Assembly: GCA_007116035.1 (NCBI GenBank)
Contig: SKJG01000027.1
Location: forward strand, 1 to 36,551
Source: Thioalkalivibrio sp.
GTDB taxonomy: Bacteria; Pseudomonadota; Gammaproteobacteria; Ectothiorhodospirales; Ectothiorhodospiraceae
Direction: 5' to 3'
DNA length: 36,551 nt
The notes below the pieces were generated by a model that was given only the letters and a program-made list of their open reading frames with translations, had not been told where the DNA came from and ran no database searches. Below are positions 30,478 to 36,551 of the stretch, piece by piece (positions within the stretch are counted from its first letter, which is position 1; each line of letters starts with the position of its first letter). Made by a program: the position numbers and the translations under genes.

Positions 30478-31620
30478 TCAGACCATATTGTCGTGGATGG
30501 CCCGGGTGACGGCGTCGATTTCCGCCGGCACCTTGATCGGCGTCCGGCTGGCCTGCGCGATGGCGGTGTCGGGATCCTTCAGCCCGTGTCCGGTCAACGT
30601 GCAGACGACGCTGGACCCGTCCGGAATCTTGCCCGTGCGGATGTCGCGCAGTGCGCCCGCCACCGACGCCGCCGACGCCGGCTCGCAGAAGATCCCTTCC
30701 TTCTCCGTCAGCAACTTCTGCGCAGCCAGGATCTCGTCGTCGGTGCACTCGTCGAACCAGCCGCCGGACTCCTCGCGCACCTTCCAGGCGACATCCCAGG
30801 ACTGCGGATGACCGATCCGGATCGCGGTGGCGACCGTGTCGGGATTGTCCACCATCGCGCCGCGCATGAACGGCGCGCTGCCGCTGGCCTGGTAGCCGAT
30901 CATCTTCGGCCGCTGCCCGGCGACGCCGCCGCCGGCGTAGCGGCAATGGCCGCTGCAAAAGGTACAGGCGGCCGTGACATGGTCTCCCGAATGCGCGGCC
31001 AGCTCGGAGTAGCCGATCCAGTGCGCGGTGATGTTGCCCGCGTTGCCCACCGGCAGGCAGTGGAAATCGGGCGCCCGCCCCAGTTCCTCGACGATCTCGA
31101 AGGCGGCCGTCTTCTGACCCTGCAGGCGGAACGGATTGACCGAGTTGACCAGCGTCACCGGGGCCGCACTGGCGACCTCCTTGACCAGGCGCATGCCGTC
31201 GTCGAAGTTGCCTTCGATCTGGATCACCACCGAGCCGTGCATCATCGCCTGCGCCAGCTTGCCCATCGCGATCTTGCCGTCCGGTATGACCACGAAGGCG
31301 GTGATGCCGGCACGGGCCGCATAGGCGGCTGCCGCGGCCGAAGTGTTGCCGGTCGACGCGCAGATGATCGCCTTGGAACCCTCTTCCACGGCCTTGGTGA
31401 CGGCCATCGTCATGCCCCGGTCCTTGAACGAACCGGTGGGATTCAGGCCCTCGAACTTGATGTAGAGTTCGACGTCGCGCGAGAGCTCCCGGGGGATGTT
31501 GTTCAGCCGGATCAGAGGCGTATTGCCCTCGCCCAGCGAGATGATCCGGGTGTCGTCGTGCACCGGGAGACGGTCCCGGTAACGGTCGATGAGGCCGGTG
31601 TAGCGATGTCCAAAAGCCAT
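30478..31620 (-). CDS. thrC: Threonine synthase with cysteine-rich insertion
   Basis: PLP enzyme converting O-phospho-homoserine to threonine, 380 residues. The PLP lysine lies in SFKDRG (64-69, Lys66). Other signatures are SLGEGNTPLIRL, ASTGNTSAAAAAYAARAG and the phosphate-binding VGNAGNITAHW (191-201). An insertion at about 208-236 carries CTFCSGHC (Cys219, Cys222, Cys226) and RYAGGGVAGQRP before the conserved MIGYQASGSAPF. It resembles a small metal-binding site. It follows hom by 34 bp; alaC-hom-thrC is a common gammaproteobacterial arrangement. Confidence 0.95.
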   Translation of the reverse strand: MAFGHRYTGLIDRYRDRLPVHDDTRIISLGEGNTPLIRLNNIPRELSRDVELYIKFEGLNPTGSFKDRGMTMAVTKAVEEGSKAIICASTGNTSAAAAAYAARAGITAFVVIPDGKIAMGKLAQAMMHGSVVIQIEGNFDDGMRLVKEVASAAPVTLVNSVNPFRLQGQKTAAFEIVEELGRAPDFHCLPVGNAGNITAHWIGYSELAAHSGDHVTAACTFCSGHCRYAGGGVAGQRPKMIGYQASGSAPFMRGAMVDNPDTVATAIRIGHPQSWDVAWKVREESGGWFDECTDDEILAAQKLLTEKEGIFCEPASAASVAGALRDIRTGKIPDGSSVVCTLTGHGLKDPDTAIAQASRTPIKVPAEIDAVTRAIHDNMV

Positions 31621-31654
31621 GGTGAGATATTCCGTTGGGAGGGGCGGGTTGGAG

Positions 31655-32968
31655 TCAGCGGGCCAGGGCTTCCATGCGGATCCGGGTCACCGGCGAACTC
31701 AGGTGTGGAAGCGCTTCGATCTCGTCGATGGCGCGCTGCATGTCGCCTTCGCGGACCTGGTGGGTCAGGATGATGATGGTGGCCTCGCCACGTTCGGGAT
31801 CCGGTTCCCGCTGCAGGATCGCCTCGATGCTGATGCCCTGGGCGCCCAGCACGCGGGTGATGTCGGCCAGCACCCCCGGCCGATCATGGGCACGCAGGCG
31901 CAGGTAGAAGGAGGTGCGCACCTCGGCCATGGGCAGAATTGGGAGATCCGATAACGCGCCGGGCTGGAAAGCCAGGTGCGGCACCCGGTTCTCCGGGTCC
32001 GCGGTCAGCGCACGCACCACGTCGACCAGGTCGGCGACCACGGCGGAGGCCGTGGCCTCGGCCCCGGCACCGGCGCCGTAATAGAGCGTCGGCCCGACGG
32101 CATCGCCCATCACCAGCACTGCATTCATCACGCCGTCGACGTTCGCGATCAGACGCCGCTCCGGGATCAGGGTCGGGTGCACGCGCAGTTCGAAGCCGCC
32201 CCCCGCCCGGCGGGCGATCCCCAGATGCTTGATCCGATAACCCAGTTCGCCGGCAAAGGTCACATCCTCCCGGGTGATGCCGCTGATGCCCTCGATATGG
32301 ATGCGCTCGAACTGCAGCGGGATGCCGAAAGCAATGGCCGCGAGTATGCACAGCTTGTGGGCCGCGTCGATGCCCTCCACGTCGAAGGTCGGGTCGGCCT
32401 CGGCATAGCCAAGGCGCTGCGCCTCGGCGAGAACGTCGCCGAAATCCCGCCCGTGATCGCGCATCTCGGTCAGGATGAAATTTCCCGTGCCGTTGATGAT
32501 GCCCGCAACCCAGTCGATGCGGTTCCCCGCGAGGCCCTCGCGCAAAGCCTTGATGATCGGGATGCCACCGGCCACCGCGGCCTCGAAGGCGACGACCACG
32601 CCCTGCTCCTGCGCCCGAGCGAAAATCTCGTTGCCGTGCAGCGCAATCAGGGCCTTGTTGGCGGTGACCACGTGCTTGCCCGCTGCGATCGCCCGCAACA
32701 CCAGCGTCCGTGCCGGCTCGGTGCCGCCCATCAACTCGACCACCACCTCGACGTCCGGATCGTCCACGACGGAGGCCGGATCGTCGGTCAGGCGCACGCC
32801 ATCGAGGTCACATTCGCGTTCGCGCGTCAGATCCCGCACCGCCGCGGCGACCACGACAATACCGCGTCCCGCGCGCCGTGCGATCTCGTCGCCATTGCGG
32901 GCGAGCACCTGCACGGTCCCGCAGCCGACGGTTCCCAGGCCGAGCAATCCGATTCTGACGGGCTTCAT
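31655..32968 (-). CDS. hom: Homoserine dehydrogenase
   Basis: NAD(P)-dependent reduction of aspartate semialdehyde to homoserine, the branch point to threonine and methionine. The 437-residue monofunctional form has the N-terminal Rossmann motif GLGTVG (10-15), the VELMGGTEPARTLVLRAI block, the catalytic region GTGNFILTEM and ADPTFDVEGIDAAHKL, and a C-terminal ACT domain (about 350-437, RAHDRPGVLADITRVLG), which normally binds threonine for feedback control. GGAAG precedes the ATG. It is encoded between alaC and thrC. Confidence 0.96.
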   Translation of the reverse strand: MKPVRIGLLGLGTVGCGTVQVLARNGDEIARRAGRGIVVVAAAVRDLTRERECDLDGVRLTDDPASVVDDPDVEVVVELMGGTEPARTLVLRAIAAGKHVVTANKALIALHGNEIFARAQEQGVVVAFEAAVAGGIPIIKALREGLAGNRIDWVAGIINGTGNFILTEMRDHGRDFGDVLAEAQRLGYAEADPTFDVEGIDAAHKLCILAAIAFGIPLQFERIHIEGISGITREDVTFAGELGYRIKHLGIARRAGGGFELRVHPTLIPERRLIANVDGVMNAVLVMGDAVGPTLYYGAGAGAEATASAVVADLVDVVRALTADPENRVPHLAFQPGALSDLPILPMAEVRTSFYLRLRAHDRPGVLADITRVLGAQGISIEAILQREPDPERGEATIIILTHQVREGDMQRAIDEIEALPHLSSPVTRIRMEALAR

Positions 32969-33033
32969 TCGAGGGCTTCCTTTTTACAGCCGATTACAGC
33001 CGAGGTTGGTCGTGGGTGAGCGTGAAAACACAG

Positions 33034-33110
33034 CCATGGAATAACACGGACATCACGGAAAATGAAGGGCATTCAAACTCTTTTCCGCGTGTTTCCGTGT
33101 TCTTCCGTGG
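33034..33110. repeat. Imperfect inverted repeat between alaC and hom
   Basis: A left arm (33034-33062, with AACACGGACATCACGGAAAA) pairs imperfectly with a right arm (33081-33110, with TTTTCCGCGTGTTTCCGTG). The arms are about 29 bp with an 18-bp spacer. It is AT-richer than its surroundings. It looks like an interspersed or miniature repeat inserted in the alaC-hom spacer and could attenuate transcription between the two genes. Confidence 0.55.
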
Positions 33111-33159
33111 CGCGCCTTTTCATCGTCAGGGGTGGCCCAGGGCCATGCCAGTCAGCGGG

Positions 33160-34389
33160 TCAGTGGGCCGTCCGCGCAGCATCGGGTTCTTCCGCCCTGG
33201 CGTTCGCCAGAATGGAATCCGCGCGGAACATCGCCTTGATGCCACGCAGGGCCTGGCGGGTGCGCTGCTCGTTCTCGATCAGGCTGAAGCGCACGTGGGT
33301 ATCGCCGTAACTGCCGAAACCGACACCCGGCGAGACCGCCACCTTCGCGTCGCGCAACAGTTTCTTGGAAAACTCCAGGGAACCCATGGCGCGGTAGGGT
33401 TCCGGGATCGGCGCCCAAACGAACATCGTCGCCTTCGGCTTTTCGACCCTCCAGCCCATCGCGTTCAGGCCGTCGCAGAGCACGTCGCGACGGGACCGGT
33501 AGAGTTCGCAGATTTCCTGCACGCAGTCCTGCGGCCCTTCCAGCGCTGCGATCGCCGCGACCTGGATCGGGGTGAAGGTGCCGTAGTCGAGGTAGGATTT
33601 CATCCGCGCCAGCGCCGCGACCAGGGTCGGGTTCCCGCACATGAAGCCGACGCGCCAACCCGGCATGTTGTAGCTCTTGGAGAGCGTATAGAACTCGACC
33701 GCGATCTCCTTGGCGCCCGGAACCTGCAGGACGGAGGGCGCCTTGTAGCCGTCGAACACGATCTCCGCATAGGCGATGTCGTGCACCAGCCAGATGTGAT
33801 TCTCCCGGCAGATCGCCACCACGCGCTCGAAAAATTCGAGATCGACGCACTGGGTCGTGGGATTCGCCGGGAAATTGAGGATCAGCATCTTCGGACGCGG
33901 CCAGGAGTCCTGGATGGCACGATTGAGTTCGGCGAAGAAGTCGACATCCGGCGTCAGCGGCACGTGGCGCACGTCCGCCCCGGCGATCACGCAACCGTAG
34001 GGGTGGATCGGATAGGCCGGGTTCGGCACCAGAACCGCGTCGCCGGGGCCGAGGATGGACAGCGCAAGATGCGCAAGGCCCTCTTTGGAGCCGATCGTCG
34101 CGATCGCCTCTGTCTCGGGATTCAGATCCACGTCGTAGCGCGCCTTGTACCAGCGCGTGATCGCGCGGCGCAGGCGCGGGATGCCTTTGGACACCGAATA
34201 CCGGTGCGTATCGCCACGCTGCGCCACTTCGACCAGCTTGTCCACGATGTGCTGCGGAGTCGGCTGGTCGGGATTGCCCATGCCGAAGTCGATGATGTCC
34301 TCGCCCCGGGCTCGGGCCTCTGCCTTCAATTGGTTGACGATATTGAAGACATAGGGCGGCAGGCGCTCGATGCGGGGAAAGACGTCCAT
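33160..34389 (-). CDS. alaC: Alanine transaminase AlaC-type aminotransferase
   Basis: Class I/II PLP aminotransferase of 409 residues, most similar in pattern to AlaC, which makes alanine from pyruvate and glutamate. It shows [15 protein letters not shown] (31-45), [37 protein letters not shown], the PLP lysine in [16 protein letters not shown] (Lys238) and the C-terminal [21 protein letters not shown]. The ATG at 34389 is preferred to the GTG one codon upstream. A near-consensus promoter lies 77 bp upstream. Aspartate aminotransferase activity is an alternative, but the order alaC-hom-thrC supports AlaC. Confidence 0.9.
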   Translation of the reverse strand: MDVFPRIERLPPYVFNIVNQLKAEARARGEDIIDFGMGNPDQPTPQHIVDKLVEVAQRGDTHRYSVSKGIPRLRRAITRWYKARYDVDLNPETEAIATIGSKEGLAHLALSILGPGDAVLVPNPAYPIHPYGCVIAGADVRHVPLTPDVDFFAELNRAIQDSWPRPKMLILNFPANPTTQCVDLEFFERVVAICRENHIWLVHDIAYAEIVFDGYKAPSVLQVPGAKEIAVEFYTLSKSYNMPGWRVGFMCGNPTLVAALARMKSYLDYGTFTPIQVAAIAALEGPQDCVQEICELYRSRRDVLCDGLNAMGWRVEKPKATMFVWAPIPEPYRAMGSLEFSKKLLRDAKVAVSPGVGFGSYGDTHVRFSLIENEQRTRQALRGIKAMFRADSILANARAEEPDAARTAH

Positions 34390-34465
34390 CACGGATGGGT
34401 TCCTGGCTCGTGGATTGGGGCGGTATGGCCGTGGGCATCCGGCCGGTTCAACACAAACGGGTGAA

Positions 34466-34492
34466 AGTATAACCCGCCTGTCGCAGTGTCAA
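34466..34492 (-). promoter_or_regulatory. Strong candidate promoter of alaC-hom-thrC
   Basis: On the minus strand TTGACA (34487-34492, perfect) and TATACT (34466-34471, five of six) separated by 15 bp, shorter than the ideal 17. It is 77 bp upstream of the alaC ATG. The plus strand of the same stretch offers TATAAC (34468-34473) for the divergent Mth938 gene, so the two promoters may overlap. Confidence 0.55.
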
Positions 34493-34581
34493 CGCAAAGC
34501 GGCGGCAATCCACCCGATGCCAACACCCGCCGCTGCAGGGGACGCTTGCCGCATGGGGCCGATGCCGGTAGCTTTGCATGC

Positions 34582-34956
34582 ATGCAGTTCACGCAGATCA
34601 CCGACGACGAACAGAACATGATCACCGGCTATGCGCCGGATCATGTCGCGGTCAACGGGGCCCGCTACGCCCATAGCCTGATCCTGCGCCCGGACCGCCT
34701 GCTGCCGTCGTGGCCGGTGGCCGCTGTGGATGCCCTGAACGTCGAGGCATTCGCCTGGGTGCATGCGCACCCGCCGGAGATCCTGTTGCTGGGAACGGGA
34801 CGGCGCCAGATCTTTCCCGAGCGCGGGCTGTGGCGGGAACTCCGTGCGCAGCCGTGGGGGCTTGAGATCATGGACACCGCCGCCGCCTGCCGCACCTACA
34901 ACCTGATCATGGCGGAGGGGAGGATGGTCGCCGCAGCGTTGATCATCGACCGCTGA
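34582..34956 (+). CDS. Mth938/Xcc1710-like domain protein (DUF498)
   Basis: Small cytoplasmic protein of 124 residues in the PF04430 (DUF498) family, whose mitochondrial relative NDUFAF3 helps assemble complex I; the bacterial role is unclear. It shows ITGYAPDHVAVNG near the start, LILRPDRLLPSWPV, PEILLLGTGRRQIFP (the conserved LGTG) and MDTAAACRTYNLIMAEGR with the conserved TYN/R pattern. The ATG at 34582 fits the family length. It is divergent from alaC and convergent with rpoS. Confidence 0.9.
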   Translation: MQFTQITDDEQNMITGYAPDHVAVNGARYAHSLILRPDRLLPSWPVAAVDALNVEAFAWVHAHPPEILLLGTGRRQIFPERGLWRELRAQPWGLEIMDTAAACRTYNLIMAEGRMVAAALIIDR

Positions 34957-34975
34957 GGCGCCTCACCCGGGCGCC
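34957..34975. terminator. Short hairpin between the Mth938 gene and rpoS
   Basis: GGCGCC (34957-34962) and GGCGCC (34970-34975) are self-complementary arms around a 7-nt loop directly after the Mth938 stop. There is no T-run, so termination is only possible. Confidence 0.3.
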
Positions 34976-35003
34976 GTCTGCCCCGGTCTGGTGGCCTCGA
35001 AAT

Positions 35004-36038
35004 TCAGGGGCGCGGCAGCAGCACGTCCTCCGACAACCCGCGGGCCCGCAGCAGGCGGCGCAGGCGCTTCAGGGCCTCCATCTGGATCTGCCGCACCCGC
35101 TCCCGGGTCACCCCGATCTCGACTCCGACCTGTTCCAGCGTACAGCGCTCGAAGCCGTGCAACCCGAAGCGGCGCACCAGGACCTCGCGCTGCTTCTGGT
35201 CGAGTTCCTCCAGCCAGGCGGCGACGAGATTACGGATGTCTTCGTCCTCCAGGAGCGCCGAGGGCCCCGCTGAATTCTCGTCCGGCAGGATCTCGGTCAA
35301 CGACCGGTCGCCGTCCGGCCCCACCGCGATGTCGATGGAGGTCGAGGGTTCGGACATCGCCCGGAGCTTCTGGATCTCGGCCACGGGCTTGCCCAGCCGG
35401 TTCGCCAGCTCCTCCTCGCTGGGGTCCCGTCCCAGTTCCTGCATCATCCCACGCGCCACCTTGCTGTGGGCGCGCAGTTCCTTGCTCACATGCACCGGTA
35501 TGCGGATCGTCCGCGCCTGGTTCATCAGCGCGCGTTCGATGGTCTGGCGGATCCACCAGGTCGCGTACGTGGAGAAGCGAAAGCCGCGTTCGGGGTCGAA
35601 TTTCTCCACCGCGTGCATCAGGCCGAGGTTGCCCTCCTCGATGAGGTCCAGGAGCGCCAGGCCCCGGTTCATGTAGCGACGGGCGATCTTGACCACCAGC
35701 CGCAGATTGCATTCGATCATCCGCTGGCGGCCCTGGGGATCCCCCGCCCGCGCCAGGCGGGCAAAGTAGACCTCTTCCTCCGGGGTCAGCAGCGGGCGGA
35801 ATTCGATGTCGCGGAGATAGAGCTGGATGGCGTCGAGTTCCGCCGGCCCGGCGTCCTGTTGCAGGCGCCCCGCAGCCGCCACGCGAATGGGATCGGCCTC
35901 GACCGGGTCCGCGTCATCAACGGGGCTGTCGACCGCGTCCGCCTCGGCGCCGTTATCGTCATCTTCCGGAGAGGGGCCCGCTTCAGGATCCATCGGGTCG
36001 CCGGGGACCCGTTTCAGAAATCGGTTCTGTGAGGACAT
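35004..36038 (-). CDS. rpoS: RNA polymerase sigma factor RpoS
   Basis: Stationary-phase/general-stress sigma factor, 344 residues. An acidic N-terminal extension (about 10-65) precedes the sigma-70 core: region 1.2 ([21 protein letters not shown]), region 2 ([41 protein letters not shown]), region 3 ([16 protein letters not shown]), and region 4 with the HTH ([21 protein letters not shown] and on). RpoS rather than RpoD is indicated by size, by the [20 protein letters not shown] signature and by linkage to nlpD. In related bacteria its main promoter lies inside nlpD, which is only partly in the window. The ATG at 36038 is 32 bp after nlpD. Confidence 0.95.
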   Translation of the reverse strand: MSSQNRFLKRVPGDPMDPEAGPSPEDDDNGAEADAVDSPVDDADPVEADPIRVAAAGRLQQDAGPAELDAIQLYLRDIEFRPLLTPEEEVYFARLARAGDPQGRQRMIECNLRLVVKIARRYMNRGLALLDLIEEGNLGLMHAVEKFDPERGFRFSTYATWWIRQTIERALMNQARTIRIPVHVSKELRAHSKVARGMMQELGRDPSEEELANRLGKPVAEIQKLRAMSEPSTSIDIAVGPDGDRSLTEILPDENSAGPSALLEDEDIRNLVAAWLEELDQKQREVLVRRFGLHGFERCTLEQVGVEIGVTRERVRQIQMEALKRLRRLLRARGLSEDVLLPRP

Positions 36039-36070
36039 GGTGCAGAACTTCTCCGTCTGAGTGCCAGGAT

Positions 36071-36551
36071 CTACCGCCGCGGAAGATAACGCGTCGGGTC
36101 GACAGGCGCACCATCGACCCGGATCTCAAAATGCAGCATGGGGCGGTCGGCCCCGGAATCGCCCAGCAGTGCGATCTTCTGGCCGGCGCGCACGGTCTGG
36201 CCTTCGCGCACCAGCAATTCGTCATTGTGCCCGTAGGCGCTGATGAATCGTGCATCGTGCTTCAGGATGATAAGCCTGCCATAACCGACCAGTCCACTTC
36301 CCGCATAGACCACCTCCCCGTCCGTGGCGGCACGCACCTCGTCGCCGCGACTGCCGCCGATGGCGATACCGCGGCGCGTGGCCGCACTGTTGGAGAACGG
36401 ACGCAGCACGGGGCCGTCGGACGGCCACTGCCATTGCAAGGGCCCCCGCGCAGCGACCGTCCCGCCTCCCGTGGCCGGACGCGCCGGTGGCTGGGTGACC
36501 GTGGGCGCCGCATCGCCGGTACGCGCGATGGGCGGTTCCGCGGGCCGCGGC
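36071..36551 (-). CDS. nlpD: NlpD-type LytM-domain lipoprotein, 5' end missing
   Basis: C-terminal part of the periplasmic division factor NlpD, which activates amidase AmiC. The frame is open to the window edge: a Pro/Ala/Thr-rich linker (36440-36551) leads into the LytM/M23 domain ([13 protein letters not shown] to DPTRYLPRR at the end). The metal-binding positions of active M23 peptidases are degenerate: the usual HxGxD region reads RRGIAIGG and the HxH reads LHFEI, as expected for a non-catalytic activator. [13 protein letters not shown] and [17 protein letters not shown] match NlpD closely. The lipobox and LysM domain must lie beyond the window. Confidence 0.92.
   Translation of the reverse strand, partial: PRPAEPPIARTGDAAPTVTQPPARPATGGGTVAARGPLQWQWPSDGPVLRPFSNSAATRRGIAIGGSRGDEVRAATDGEVVYAGSGLVGYGRLIILKHDARFISAYGHNDELLVREGQTVRAGQKIALLGDSGADRPMLHFEIRVDGAPVDPTRYLPRR

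Overview
The window is GC-rich, densely coded DNA with classical gammaproteobacterial gene orders: ftsK-lolA-rarA, trxB with aat, alaC-hom-thrC, and nlpD-rpoS. A DsrE-type sulfur-trafficking protein and an exported Gly/Tyr-rich protein of the sulfur-globule type suggest a sulfur-oxidising member, for example near Chromatiales/Ectothiorhodospiraceae. That placement is inference from gene content; there is no rRNA or other direct taxonomic marker. No tRNA, rRNA, CRISPR array, integrase or transposase was recognised.

Layout. 1-6046: the end of a PBP7-type D-Ala-D-Ala endopeptidase (+) converges on a minus-strand run of ftsK, lolA, rarA and a TVP38/VTT membrane protein. 6047-11483: plus-strand trxB, a FemAB-like acyltransferase, aat, and a translationally coupled oxidase/SDR pair resembling mycobacterial DprE1/DprE2. 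11484-15105: a stand-alone error-prone polymerase gene, dnaE2, with an exact LexA-type box touching its start, bordered by palindromic repeats and followed by a strong hairpin.

15118-27714 is the unusual part: twelve minus-strand genes in a row. In transcription order they encode an RND membrane-fusion protein; an RND pump with a 263-residue cytoplasmic tail; three exported low-complexity proteins (one Met-rich with 11-residue coiled-coil repeats, one Pro/Gly/Tyr-rich, one Gly/Tyr-rich of sulfur-globule type); an orphan ParA ATPase; a TM-anchored TPR protein; a TM-anchored DUF302 protein; a TM protein with a regular heptad coiled coil; a dynamin-like GTPase with two TM segments; a 53-residue membrane protein; and a DsrE-like protein. 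The combination of exported scaffold-like proteins, a positioning ATPase, a membrane-remodelling GTPase and a dedicated RND exporter suggests a system that builds, places or turns over an extracytoplasmic body, perhaps sulfur globules. This is the best candidate here for an undescribed system. The function is inferred, not shown.

28028-30297: divergently transcribed from that run are a PAS/AAA+/Fis regulator whose GAFTGA loop reads GAFPGA, and an overlapping DUF815 ATPase. 30478-34389: the alaC-hom-thrC threonine/alanine metabolism run behind a near-consensus promoter; its threonine synthase carries a cysteine-rich insertion. 34582-36551: an Mth938-domain protein, then rpoS and the 3' part of nlpD, cut by the window edge.
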